From Jejuia sp. UBA6058 (GTDB lineage Bacteria; Bacteroidota; Bacteroidia; Flavobacteriales; Flavobacteriaceae), in NCBI GenBank assembly GCA_002428965.1, contig DIYI01000003.1, positions 46,306-110,305 of the forward strand: DNA of 64,000 nt, in the 5' to 3' direction. Numbering within the stretch: position 1 is the first letter of the stretch; each line of letters begins with the position of its first letter. Below the pieces are notes generated by a model, which saw only the letters and a list, made by a program, of their open reading frames with translations, was not told the DNA's origin and made no database searches. This document shows positions 8,053 through 16,719 of this stretch, piece by piece. The position numbers and the translations under genes are program-made.

Positions 8053-9300
8053 TTATTGAATGAAACCAGCTCCAACTGTATTATTAGACTGTGTATCAAT
8101 TATTATGAACGATCCGTTTGTTCTATGATTTTTAAACTGATCGTAAAAAATAGGCTTGTTTAATTTAAATGTTACCGAAGCGATATCGTTAATTCCTAAA
8201 CTCGTTACACCAGTATCAAAACCAGAATAATCTGGGTGAATTTTATGATTGATGCGATCAACTTTAGCCAATACTTTATTTACACCGTGCTGTATAATGT
8301 ATTTACCTCCAGATGTTAACTCATCAGTATCCATCCAACATACATTGGCTGTAAACTGTTTATCAATGGTTGGCAAATCACCTTCTTTTACAATCATATC
8401 CCCACGACTCACATTGATATCATTTTCCAAGGTAATCGTTACAGAAGAGCGTCTTGAAGCCGTTTCGTATTTCTCATCATAGAAATAGATGTCTTTAATT
8501 TTAGAGCGTGTTTTTGATGGTAAAACAATGATATCATCGCCAACACTTAAATCACCACCATACACTTTTCCTGCATAACCTCTATAATCATGAAACTCTT
8601 CGGTTTTAGGACGAATTACATATTGCACTGGGAAACGTGGTGTACCTACATTAAAAATATCGCCCTTGTCAATTGCCTCTAAATGTTCCAATAAAGCTTC
8701 TCCTGTATACCAAGGCATTGCATCGGATTTATTGACTACGTTATCTCCTTTTAAAGCACTTACAGGTATAAATGTGATTTTTTGATCTTGGTAGTCACGC
8801 TTACTCATCAGTTCTTCAAAATCAGCTTTAATTTTATTGTAAACCTCTTCTGAATAATCTACCAAGTCCATTTTATTAATGGCAACTACAATATCTTTTA
8901 CTCTTAGTAGGTTATTAATAAAGAAATGACGGTTAGTTTGCTCTATCACACCTTTTCTAGCATCAATTAAGATGATAGACGCTTGAGACGTTGAAGCTCC
9001 AGTAACCATATTACGCGTATACTCTACGTGACCTGGGGTATCAGCGATGATGTAGCTTTTATTCTTGGTTGAAAAATAGATGTGCGCTACATCAATTGTA
9101 ATTCCTTGCTCTCTTTCCGCAACCAAACCATCAGTAGCTAAAGAAAAATCTAAGTAGTCGTATCCACGCTGCTTACTTGTTTTTTCAATGGCTTCTAATT
9201 TATCCGTCGTTAATGACTTTGTATCATAAAGAATACGTCCAATAAGGGTACTCTTTCCATCATCTACACTTCCCGCTGTTGCTATTTTTAATACTTCCAT
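8053..9300 (-). CDS. cysN: Sulfate adenylyltransferase subunit 1 (GTPase)
   Basis: A 415-residue EF-Tu-like GTPase that drives APS formation by CysD. The G1 loop is GSVDDGKSTLIG, G3 is DTPGHVEYTRNM and G4 is NKMDL, followed by two beta-barrel domains. It ends at VGAGFIQ, with no C-terminal APS kinase domain, so it is not a CysNC fusion. It follows cysD after a 122-nt gap that holds an inverted repeat, which is an unusual spacing for this tightly coupled pair. Confidence 0.96.
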   Translation of the reverse strand: MEVLKIATAGSVDDGKSTLIGRILYDTKSLTTDKLEAIEKTSKQRGYDYLDFSLATDGLVAEREQGITIDVAHIYFSTKNKSYIIADTPGHVEYTRNMVTGASTSQASIILIDARKGVIEQTNRHFFINNLLRVKDIVVAINKMDLVDYSEEVYNKIKADFEELMSKRDYQDQKITFIPVSALKGDNVVNKSDAMPWYTGEALLEHLEAIDKGDIFNVGTPRFPVQYVIRPKTEEFHDYRGYAGKVYGGDLSVGDDIIVLPSKTRSKIKDIYFYDEKYETASRRSSVTITLENDINVSRGDMIVKEGDLPTIDKQFTANVCWMDTDELTSGGKYIIQHGVNKVLAKVDRINHKIHPDYSGFDTGVTSLGINDIASVTFKLNKPIFYDQFKNHRTNGSFIIIDTQSNNTVGAGFIQ

Positions 9301-9304
9301 TTTT

Positions 9305-9405
9305 TATGGCTGTTAGCCCTTTGCTTTTAGCTCTTGGCTTATTAATATTTTAAATTTTGTTTTCAAATTTTAGCTAATAGCTAACAGCTAAAAGCCAACT
9401 GCAAA
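9305..9405. repeat. Imperfect inverted repeat between cysN and cysD
   Basis: The left part (GGCTGTTAGCC, CTTTTAGCTCTTGGC) is an imperfect reverse complement of the right part (AGCTAATAGCTAACAGC, TAAAAGCCAA), around an AT-rich centre. It is made of AGCTNNTAGC-type units. It fills the intercistronic gap and would fold into a long hairpin in the operon mRNA. Confidence 0.7.
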
Positions 9406-9422
9406 ATTTGCTTTTGCAAATT

Positions 9423-10328
9423 TTAGAAATACCCCTGTTGTTTACGCTTTTCCATGGCTGCTTCAGAGCGCTTATCATCAATACGTGCACCACGTTCCGA
9501 AATCGAAGAATCTCTAATTTCTTCTACAACTTTATCAATAGAAACTGCATCCGACAAAACTGCTGCCGTACAACTCATATCGCCTACGGTTCTAAAACGT
9601 ACCATTTGTTCAATCACTTCCTCTTCTTCATCTCTGTAAACGATATCGTCCTCCGCAGACCAAATCATACCATCTCTTAGGAATACTTTGCGTTTATGTG
9701 CAAAATAAATTGAAGGAATTTCAATATTTTCTTTTTCTATATAAGACCAAACATCTAATTCCGTCCAGTTTGAAATTGGGAATACACGAACATTTTGTCC
9801 TAAATCTATTTCACCATTCAGCATATCGAACAACTCTGGTCTTTGGTTTTTCTCATCCCATTGTCCGAAGTCATCACGTACGGAGAAAATACGCTCTTTA
9901 GCTCTTGCTTTTTCTTCATCACGACGCGCACCACCAATAGCGGCATCAAATTTAAATTCTTCCAAAGCATCTAAAAGTGTTGTAGTTTGCAGCATATTTC
10001 TACTTGCATATCGTCCAGACTCTTCTTTCACCTTTCCTTGGTCTATAGAATCTTGTACGTTTCTAACAATTAAGTCTAGACCTAATTCCTCGACCAAACG
10101 GTCTCTAAACTCAATGGTTTCAGGAAAGTTATGTCCTGTATCTATATGCAATAAAGGAAACGGCACTTTAGCTGGATAAAATGCCTTAACAGCAAGTCGT
10201 ACCAATGTAATAGAATCTTTTCCTCCTGAGAATAACAACACAGGTTTTTCAAACTGCGCCGCAACTTCTCTCATGATATATATCGCTTCGTTTTCTAATG
10301 AATTGATATGTGATGTATCTTTTTTCAT
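9423..10328 (-). CDS. cysD: Sulfate adenylyltransferase subunit 2
   Basis: A 301-residue PP-loop enzyme that adenylates sulfate to APS with CysN. The PP-loop is LFSGGKDSITLVRLA at about residues 33-47. Family motifs PLLHIDTGHNFPETIEFRD, GGARRDEEKARAKERIFS, FPISNWTELDVW and the C-terminal KRKQQGYF are all present. It lies 10 nt downstream of cysH. Confidence 0.97.
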   Translation of the reverse strand: MKKDTSHINSLENEAIYIMREVAAQFEKPVLLFSGGKDSITLVRLAVKAFYPAKVPFPLLHIDTGHNFPETIEFRDRLVEELGLDLIVRNVQDSIDQGKVKEESGRYASRNMLQTTTLLDALEEFKFDAAIGGARRDEEKARAKERIFSVRDDFGQWDEKNQRPELFDMLNGEIDLGQNVRVFPISNWTELDVWSYIEKENIEIPSIYFAHKRKVFLRDGMIWSAEDDIVYRDEEEEVIEQMVRFRTVGDMSCTAAVLSDAVSIDKVVEEIRDSSISERGARIDDKRSEAAMEKRKQQGYF

Positions 10329-10338
10329 AATATCTTAT

Positions 10339-10959
10339 TTAAGCATGTAAACCACACTCTCTGTTTGCTAATGCTTTTGTTGGATCGAAATATTTAAATT
10401 CGTTTGGTAAATTATTGTCACCTAAATAGGTGTCTAATTTTTCGTCAGACCAATAATAGAAAGGACTTACTTTTAACACACCATCAGCGCTTAAACTAAA
10501 AATCCCAATACTATTTCTGAAAGCTGTTTGCCCTTGACGCAAGTTAGTGAACCACACATTTGGTTGATGCTCGTCCATTGCCCTTTTAAAAGGTTCTAAT
10601 TTAACCTGCTCTGTAAACTCTGCATGTTTAGGATCATCAACTGAAGGTATTCCCATTACCACATCTCTATGTGCTGTAGTTTGCTGTGGTACGTAAAGAA
10701 AAACATTCAAATCTAAATCCTTAATAACTTGCTCCGCATGTCTGTAGGTGTTTGGTGTATTATAACCTGTATCACACCACACAACTGGAATCTTAGCTTC
10801 CACTGAACTTACAGCATGAAGGATCGCAGCTTCATAAGGTCTAAAGTTTGTAGTAATAACCGCGTTATTATTCAACTCGAATGCCTTTTGAATAATTTCT
10901 GAAGGTGAAGCATCTTTAAAGGCTTCATTTAGTTCTTTTATTTGGTCTTCTGTAAACAT
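10339..10959 (-). CDS. cysH: Phosphoadenylyl-sulfate reductase family (CysH)
   Basis: A 206-residue reductase that produces sulfite using thioredoxin or glutaredoxin. Visible are the substrate-binding region VVWCDTGYNTPNTYRHAEQ, W-F-T-N-L-R-Q-G-Q, and the catalytic cysteine in RECGLHA at the C-terminus. Only two cysteines occur, and the CC...CxxC iron-sulfur ligands of APS-type (assimilatory APR) enzymes are absent, so the form is that of PAPS reductases. No APS kinase gene is in the window. At 206 residues it is shorter than the enterobacterial protein (about 244). It lies 12 nt after the DUF2061 gene. Confidence 0.92.
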   Translation of the reverse strand: MFTEDQIKELNEAFKDASPSEIIQKAFELNNNAVITTNFRPYEAAILHAVSSVEAKIPVVWCDTGYNTPNTYRHAEQVIKDLDLNVFLYVPQQTTAHRDVVMGIPSVDDPKHAEFTEQVKLEPFKRAMDEHQPNVWFTNLRQGQTAFRNSIGIFSLSADGVLKVSPFYYWSDEKLDTYLGDNNLPNEFKYFDPTKALANRECGLHA

Positions 10960-10971
10960 ACTTTTATCTAA

Positions 10972-11229
10972 TTATTTTCCCCACTTGATAGCATTCCAAA
11001 TACGCTCGTGAAAAAAGTACAGCACTAATTTTGTTAAAAAATCTACTGAAGCAATAGATGCTGCAACAGTAATTTTACCAGTTAGTATATATGATACCAC
11101 CAAAGTATCTAAAGTCCCCACAACCCTCCAACTAAGTGCTTTTGCAACACTTCTAATCGGTTTTTCGCCAGTACTATCATCTTTGTAAGTGGACTTCTGC
11201 TTACTTTTAACTAACATTTGCGCAATCAT
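10972..11229 (-). CDS. DUF2061 small membrane protein
   Basis: An 85-residue protein matching DUF2061: KPIRSVAKALSWRVVGTLDTLVVSYILTG followed by a second hydrophobic stretch and F-F-H-E-R-I-W-N. Two membrane helices are likely. Genes of this type often lead sulfate assimilation operons in Flavobacteriaceae; the molecular function is unknown to me. It is the first gene after the promoter/operator at 11248-11301 and is 12 nt from cysH. Confidence 0.88.
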   Translation of the reverse strand: MIAQMLVKSKQKSTYKDDSTGEKPIRSVAKALSWRVVGTLDTLVVSYILTGKITVAASIASVDFLTKLVLYFFHERIWNAIKWGK

Positions 11230-11247
11230 TTGTCGTTATTTTATATT

Positions 11248-11271
11248 AATCCTATCAATTTAGTAGGAATT
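11248..11271. promoter_or_regulatory. Candidate operator of the cys operon
   Basis: The inverted repeat AATCCTA-N9-TAGGAATT covers the expected transcription start just downstream of the -7 element at 11273-11280. Its position fits repression by the Rrf2 protein encoded at 12049-12459, in the manner of CymR (inference). Confidence 0.4.
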
Positions 11272-11272
11272 A

Positions 11273-11301
11273 CAAAAGTAATACTTTTTTTGGCACTACA
11301 A
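11273..11301 (-). promoter_or_regulatory. Bacteroidota-type promoter for the cys operon
   Basis: On the minus strand TTG (11301-11299), 18 nt, then TACTTTTG (11280-11273), matching the TTG...TAnnTTTG pattern. The start codon of the DUF2061 gene follows about 44 nt later. Confidence 0.55.
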
Positions 11302-11431
11302 ACTTTAAAAGTCGTTTTTTCAAACATTAGGTAATTTTTATAAAGCGGGGTTGTAAAACTGAGAGTAAAATTTGCAAACCAAAAAATGACTCTTATTCCA
11401 ATTTGATGTTTCCGAACACAGGTATTTTTAT

Positions 11432-12034
11432 TTACTCTACTGACCAATCTAATACATTTAGGATATCCTCAAGACCAAAATAAACGTAAACCTCGCCATC
11501 CGGTTTGAGTAATAAGTGATTTAAATCATAATCGGACTCTCTAAAAAACAAATTCCATAATAAATTGTAGTCATCCATGTAAATCTTTTCACTTTTCGCC
11601 TGTTGAATCCCTGAATTTTTAGTACCTAATAAATAGGACTGATATCTATCTGAGTTCTTTTTTACCCAATTCCAATAACGCTTGTAACTAGCGTCATTGT
11701 AAACCTTTTCATCAGTACAATATAAATGAATCATAATCTTTTTCTGATTATCAAATTCTGCTCCAATAATTTTGGAAAGCAGAGAATGTACCTGTTCTAG
11801 TTGAGTTGAACTTAATTTTACGATATTTTTACGAGGAAATATATTATTTATAATAAGAGAATCGTTTTCGACCTTTTTAACGAATACTTTCGTTGAAGAC
11901 ATTTTTCTAAATTGAATTTCTGTTAATTCTTCACCCTGAAAATAATACAACTCTTTTTTATTTGAACTCTGCGAAAAAGAAATATGTGTTAACAAAATAA
12001 AAATCGCTACAAACTTAAACCCAATGCTACCCAT
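11432..12034 (-). CDS. Secreted protein of unknown function
   Basis: A 200-residue protein with a signal peptide (FKFVAIFILLTHISFSQ, cleavage probably after about residue 21). The mature part is rich in Lys, Asn and Tyr and has no motif I recognise; it ends in LLLKPDGEVYVYFGLEDILNVLDW. It lies between the Rrf2 regulator (14 nt) and the cys operon promoter, so it may be co-transcribed with the regulator, but it has no apparent link to sulfur metabolism. It may be a recent insertion into a regulator-operon pair. Confidence 0.7.
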   Translation of the reverse strand: MGSIGFKFVAIFILLTHISFSQSSNKKELYYFQGEELTEIQFRKMSSTKVFVKKVENDSLIINNIFPRKNIVKLSSTQLEQVHSLLSKIIGAEFDNQKKIMIHLYCTDEKVYNDASYKRYWNWVKKNSDRYQSYLLGTKNSGIQQAKSEKIYMDDYNLLWNLFFRESDYDLNHLLLKPDGEVYVYFGLEDILNVLDWSVE

Positions 12035-12048
12035 AACTTTAAGAGTTT

Positions 12049-12459
12049 TTATCTGGAAAGATCTGCCAGAGTGGTATTTCTAAAAACCCTAAGCGTACTA
12101 TCTCTTACCTCAATCATTAAACGGTGTACACTGCACTTGAGCTCATCTGGACAATCATCGCATTTTTCGTAGTAGTTTAAACTTACACATGGTACCATGG
12201 CAATTGGGCCCTCTAGCACACGCATAACGTCCGTCATTTTTATTTCCGACGGTTTATGCCTCAAGTAATACCCACCGTGCTTACCTTTTTTAGAGCCGAG
12301 AACTCCAGATTTTCTTAGTGTTAATAGAATACTTTCTAAAAACTTCTGTGGTATTTGTTCACTTTTAGCAATAACACTTACTTGAACGGGGACATCATCT
12401 CCTCTTCTAGCAATGAACGTTAAGGCTTTAAGCCCGTATTTGGTCTTTTTAGAAAGCAT
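12049..12459 (-). CDS. Rrf2-family transcriptional regulator
   Basis: A 136-residue winged-helix protein: MLSKKTKYGLKALTFIA opening, a recognition region with IPQKFLESILLTLRKSGVLGSKKGKHGGYYL, and a C-terminal cysteine cluster C-x8-C-x2-C-x5-C (PCVSLNYYEKCDDCPDELKC). IscR and related members use three such cysteines for a cluster, and CymR controls cysteine genes. Its place at the head of the cys locus makes it the likely regulator of sulfate assimilation (inference). The 207-nt divergent gap to the gene at 12667 holds a clear promoter only for the plus strand. Confidence 0.9.
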   Translation of the reverse strand: MLSKKTKYGLKALTFIARRGDDVPVQVSVIAKSEQIPQKFLESILLTLRKSGVLGSKKGKHGGYYLRHKPSEIKMTDVMRVLEGPIAMVPCVSLNYYEKCDDCPDELKCSVHRLMIEVRDSTLRVFRNTTLADLSR

Positions 12460-12604
12460 TTGGCTAATATAATATTTCTACTATGCATGTTAAAACGTTC
12501 TTATTTTTAATTTCTTCATCTTGCTAAATTTCAATTTCTAAGGCTGTAATAATGTTAAAATTTGTTCCAATAAGCGCGTATTTTACATACTTCATCAAAT
12601 AAAA

Positions 12605-12635
12605 TTGTTTTTTGTATACAAAATACATAAGTTTA
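12605..12635 (+). promoter_or_regulatory. Bacteroidota-type promoter upstream of the T9SS protein gene
   Basis: TTG (12605-12607), exactly 20 nt, then TAAGTTTA (12628-12635), 32 nt before the start codon at 12667. The spacing equals that of three other promoters in this window. Confidence 0.5.
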
Positions 12636-12666
12636 CAAACAACTAAAACTGAATAATTAAAAAATT

Positions 12667-14481
12667 ATGAAAAATAAAATTGTGCAAATCTTTTGCCTTG
12701 TTCTATCTGTTGGGCTATATGGCGTGTCATCTGCTCAAAGTAACATTAAATACGGTGAAGATTTTGTTGTATTTGAAGCTGAGGATACCGATACTCCTCT
12801 TGGAAGTCTCTGGACAATAAGAACTCCAGATGATTCAGAATATCTTAAATATTATACCAACCCAAATGCATCATCACCTAACCCATTTAATGATACATAT
12901 TTAGAGTATACGGGTCCATGGCAAGGTGCAGGAAGTGACCTTGTTTATAAATTTACTTGCCCTAAAACTGGTGCTTATCGCGTAGGAATGCGCATGCATT
13001 GTCCACTAAGAAATGGTGAACTACCAGACAAAAGAAATGATGTATTCATCAAAATGGAAGGCAATTTTACCAGTGGCAACTCTAATTTAACAAAAGCAGA
13101 TCTTGAGTCTCTACACAAATTTTACGGCCGCGGACCTAATAACTGGGGTAGCTGTCTTACATTAGAATTTCATGATAAAGGACACCAGCGTCCTGTTTAC
13201 AATCTTATAGAAGGTGAAGAATATACTTTTACTATGAAAGGTAGATCAAACGGTGCATCTTATGATTACATTGCTTTTTACACCTATAGTACGTGGCTTA
13301 ATCAAAGTACAGATCTAGCGCTTCAATTACCAGAGGCCATAAGACCTAATGCTAGTAATAGTCCCGATGTTTCCAGCGTGTCTTTAAATGAAAGTGAAAT
13401 AAACATCGTAAACCTCAATGATACGTTTCAATTGGTAGAAACGGTTAACCCACAATCTGCTGTAGATAAAACAGTATCTTGGTCATCAAGTAATTCTTCA
13501 ATCGCCTCGGTAAGTAATTCTGGTTTAGTTACTGCTGTTTCCGAAGGTGAAGCAACTATAACGGTTACTACAAACGATGGCGGTTTTACAGCAACCTGCG
13601 ATGTTATTGTTGGAGAGATCCCCTTTCAAGATATAAATTGGAGTGTAGTGCAATTAGTAGATGGCACAGAAGTACTTACAGACGGTACTTTACTTGAGGC
13701 CATCAACTTTGGTGGAGGCACCAGTGATGATGATTTAGATACTACCATAAACACAGTTACTTTTGAAGGAAAAGCAAGTGGTGCTGCTACAGGAAACCCC
13801 TTTGCTAACCCAACAACTTCTTATTTTGCGTGTACCTCTCAAAACGTAGTACCTGGGAATGTAGATCAATATGACGCTCCACCTGGATTACCTGTATACG
13901 ATAATTTATTGAGCAAGTTCTTATGGAATGCTTCAGGAGGTGCCACCATGACGATTTCGGGCTTAGAAATAGGCAAAAGCTACATGATTCAGCTTTTTAT
14001 GGGAGATAAAAGAGCAGAACAAGTAGGTTCTTTTATTTTAATTGAAGCGGAAGATGGCCCCACTTTTGGAGATGCTTCAACAACAGGATATGCTAATACA
14101 AATGGTATCGTAATTAATGGCGGTTTTGTAGCTGAAAGTACGTCTTTCAATCTTTATTCTATAAAAGATCAGAACGGTTCTGAAGGTTTTAATCTTAATG
14201 GCTATCAATTAAGAGAGGTTGCCAGTTTAAGCACTAAAGACAACACAGTAAACAACATTAAAGTATATCCTAACCCTGTAAAAAAAGGCATAATTTACAT
14301 CAGTAATCTTTCAAAGGAACTAGACTATCAAATTATTAATGTTCAAGGCAAAACTTTGAAATCTGGGCGTACTTCGGAATCAAAAACCATTGACGTTTCA
14401 GAATTAAACGCTGGACTTTATTTCATTACAATGAATGACGAAAAGAGTTCAACAACCAAAAAGTTTATTATCACAAACTAA
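12667..14481 (+). CDS. Secreted T9SS-sorted protein with CBM-like and Big_2 domains
   Basis: A 604-residue protein. It has a signal peptide (residues 1-24, ending VSSAQ). Residues 30-220 resemble a CBM6-like beta-sandwich that starts with VVFEAEDTD. A bacterial Ig-like Big_2 domain at about 238-315 has the marks SWSSSNSSIASVSNSGLVTAVSEGEATITVT. An about 190-residue domain follows with INFGGGTSDDD and L-F-M-G-D-K-R. The C-terminus (530-604) is a type A sorting domain: KVYPNPVKKG, ELNAGLYFI and KKFIITN. It is probably a surface or released carbohydrate-binding protein; no catalytic motif is recognised. A terminator follows. Confidence 0.88.
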   Translation: MKNKIVQIFCLVLSVGLYGVSSAQSNIKYGEDFVVFEAEDTDTPLGSLWTIRTPDDSEYLKYYTNPNASSPNPFNDTYLEYTGPWQGAGSDLVYKFTCPKTGAYRVGMRMHCPLRNGELPDKRNDVFIKMEGNFTSGNSNLTKADLESLHKFYGRGPNNWGSCLTLEFHDKGHQRPVYNLIEGEEYTFTMKGRSNGASYDYIAFYTYSTWLNQSTDLALQLPEAIRPNASNSPDVSSVSLNESEINIVNLNDTFQLVETVNPQSAVDKTVSWSSSNSSIASVSNSGLVTAVSEGEATITVTTNDGGFTATCDVIVGEIPFQDINWSVVQLVDGTEVLTDGTLLEAINFGGGTSDDDLDTTINTVTFEGKASGAATGNPFANPTTSYFACTSQNVVPGNVDQYDAPPGLPVYDNLLSKFLWNASGGATMTISGLEIGKSYMIQLFMGDKRAEQVGSFILIEAEDGPTFGDASTTGYANTNGIVINGGFVAESTSFNLYSIKDQNGSEGFNLNGYQLREVASLSTKDNTVNNIKVYPNPVKKGIIYISNLSKELDYQIINVQGKTLKSGRTSESKTIDVSELNAGLYFITMNDEKSSTTKKFIITN

Positions 14482-14517
14482 AAGAAAACCACTTTCAAAC
14501 TAAACTTAAGCAAAAGG

Positions 14518-14544
14518 CCCTGTCATATATTGATAGGGTTTTTT
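14518..14544 (+). terminator. Rho-independent terminator
   Basis: CCCTGTCA and TGATAGGG pair (one G-T wobble) around TATAT and are followed by six T residues, 37 nt after the stop codon at 14481. Confidence 0.8.
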
Positions 14545-14558
14545 CATATTTAAATTTT

Positions 14559-15860
14559 TTAAAAATACTGTCCAATACCAAAAACAAATCCATTTCCACC
14601 ATTTCCAGAAAGGTTTATACCATAATCAAAACGCAATACAGCATTAAAAATATATTTATGAATAAACCGAACACCAACTCCTGAATATACACGAAAAGTA
14701 TCCGCCGAAAACGCATCACCTAAATTAGCATTTGGTCTTTGAATACCGCTCACATCCACAAATCCGTTGCCTTGTAATACAAACCACCCTTTTTCTAATA
14801 ATGTGTGCCTATATTCTGAATTTACAGCTGCAATTAAACTCCCTCTATCCACAATATTACCAGACCCGCGCGTATTTAATTGATTATCTATGGTTAACGG
14901 TGCAAAAGCCGTATCCGTCAAATTGTTACTATACTGCAACTGTAACTGAGAGGCAAAATTCCCGCGACTACCAATTCTTTTAAAATATTGAGTGGTATTG
15001 TTCAAGATATACTCGGTTTGAATATCATCATTACTCTTTGTGAAAAAAGTAGCATCAAATAGATTTCTAAAACCAGATACGTTTTGATATTCAATATCCA
15101 AGTCTATATATTCATATGATCCTCTAAGAGCAGTTCTAGAAATTGACGGCTCAGGTATATTGGTTACATCTTGATTTTCACTATCGCTATTCAAAAATGT
15201 ATAACTTTCTTCTGAAGCTTTAACACCGAATTCGAATCGATTATGAAAATCTAACTCATAAAATAAAGTAACTTCAGGACCGCGAGAGGTATAGACAAAA
15301 TCCGTTTCGGTATCAATATCACTAGGATTAAAAAATATAGGTTGTTGCGAGCTATCATCAATATAATTAAGTCCCAACCCTAATTTATTTGTGAATAGGT
15401 ACGGATGCTCCAGAAAAACTCCAAAACCATTAAAGACTTCTTTTTTATAGAAGCCGCCAAAAATAATATTCCTTCCTAACCCATTAAATTCAAAGGCTGA
15501 AAACCGATAAGAGAAACTATCATCAGTCGCTTGACCAATTCTAACCCCAGGAATAATACTAAAATTCTCTTCTATAATGTAAGTGATGTTGTAGCCACCA
15601 TTTGGAGATGATTCGACTTTATAGTCTGCGAAAGCAATCCCGTCTAAACGCTTAAAGCGTTCAATATCAGTAACCATAACTATACTATCTGTAGTAGCAC
15701 CCGGTTTAACTTTCGCAATACGCGATAAAAAGCTAATCTTGGTCTTTTTTAACCCTTCAAAGTTTAAACTTTCAACTTTGAATTGTGTTTGTGAAGACAA
15801 CTGAAAACAGCACAAAAATACACCTAAAAGAAAGGTAATTGGAATACTTTTCCTTTTCAT
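14559..15860 (-). CDS. Outer-membrane POTRA/Omp85-type beta-barrel protein
   Basis: A 433-residue protein with a signal peptide ending at about residue 25 (QLSSQT). One POTRA-like domain (residues 26-95) has FKVESLNFEGLKKTKISFLSRIAKVKPGA. It is followed by a barrel of alternating amphipathic strands and the typical closing RFDYGINLSGNGGNGFVFGIGQYF with a C-terminal Phe. This architecture is that of short BamA/TamA relatives or surface-antigen (D15) proteins with a single POTRA. Its cargo is unknown. It converges on the T9SS protein gene and probably has its own transcript. Confidence 0.85.
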   Translation of the reverse strand: MKRKSIPITFLLGVFLCCFQLSSQTQFKVESLNFEGLKKTKISFLSRIAKVKPGATTDSIVMVTDIERFKRLDGIAFADYKVESSPNGGYNITYIIEENFSIIPGVRIGQATDDSFSYRFSAFEFNGLGRNIIFGGFYKKEVFNGFGVFLEHPYLFTNKLGLGLNYIDDSSQQPIFFNPSDIDTETDFVYTSRGPEVTLFYELDFHNRFEFGVKASEESYTFLNSDSENQDVTNIPEPSISRTALRGSYEYIDLDIEYQNVSGFRNLFDATFFTKSNDDIQTEYILNNTTQYFKRIGSRGNFASQLQLQYSNNLTDTAFAPLTIDNQLNTRGSGNIVDRGSLIAAVNSEYRHTLLEKGWFVLQGNGFVDVSGIQRPNANLGDAFSADTFRVYSGVGVRFIHKYIFNAVLRFDYGINLSGNGGNGFVFGIGQYF

Positions 15861-15914
15861 AATCTTTTTTGAAGATAACAGTCGAGATTATGATAAAGAA
15901 ATTACTCCACAAAA

Positions 15915-16715
15915 CTAAACTTGTAATTCAGCTTTAAAAACAGTAACCGCTTTCCCTTTAATTTGAACCTTATAATCTTTTAGAGCTACATGAAGCACTC
16001 CTCCTCTTTTTGAAATCTGATTCGAAATCATTTGAGTTTTCCCTAATCGGTTTGCCCATAAAGGTGTTAAGGCACAATGTGCAGAACCTGTTACAGGGTC
16101 TTCATTAATTCCCGCTTGTGGCACAAAACAGCGTACTACAAAATCTACATCTTCGGCTTTTCCTTTAGAAGTAACCATCAAATGTCCAAGTCCGTTAGAT
16201 ACTAAAGCCTCAAAGTTTGGATTGCAATTTTCAATATCACTTTGCTTTTCAGCTACAGCCACAACCCAATTGTCATCACTTTTATAAAATGCGATAAGTT
16301 CAAAACCTAAATACGTTTTGAAGTTAGTGGGAATTTCTGCTTTTGATAGGCGATACTGTGGAAAGGTCATAGCAATAAAACCACCATCCTTAGTTATTTC
16401 AAGCTTTCCTCCTTTAGCATTGAAGTGAATTGTATCTTCCGAGGAAACAACCCCCAATTGATACATCATATGCGCCGATGCTAAAGTAGCATGCCCACAC
16501 AAAGCAATTTCTACAGTTGGTGTAAAAAATCGAATATCAAAGCCCTCATTCGCATTTGGCGCAACAAAAGCCGTTTCAGAAAGATTCATTTCCATTGCCA
16601 TGTTTTGCATCCATTCCTCATAAGGTAAGGTATCCAAAATCATCACTCCCGCAGGATTGCCTTTAAATATTTCGTCTGTGAAGGCATCTACTTGGTATAT
16701 AGTTTTGTTGTCCAT
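15915..16715 (-). CDS. PhzF-family isomerase/epimerase
   Basis: A 266-residue protein with both halves of the PhzF/diaminopimelate-epimerase-like fold. Marks are YQVDAFTDEIFKGNPAGVMIL at the start, NLSETAFVAP containing the catalytic Glu, ALCGHATLASAH, and INEDPVTGSAHCALTPLW in the second half. Substrates of most bacterial members are unknown. It lies 4 nt downstream of metZ and is probably co-transcribed with it. Confidence 0.92.
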   Translation of the reverse strand: MDNKTIYQVDAFTDEIFKGNPAGVMILDTLPYEEWMQNMAMEMNLSETAFVAPNANEGFDIRFFTPTVEIALCGHATLASAHMMYQLGVVSSEDTIHFNAKGGKLEITKDGGFIAMTFPQYRLSKAEIPTNFKTYLGFELIAFYKSDDNWVVAVAEKQSDIENCNPNFEALVSNGLGHLMVTSKGKAEDVDFVVRCFVPQAGINEDPVTGSAHCALTPLWANRLGKTQMISNQISKRGGVLHVALKDYKVQIKGKAVTVFKAELQV

Positions 16716-16719
16716 TATT

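Noticed and set aside
11241..11447. Minus-strand open frame of 68 codons between the secreted protein and the DUF2061 gene
   Set aside because: It covers the promoter and candidate operator and has no protein-like composition or known motif.
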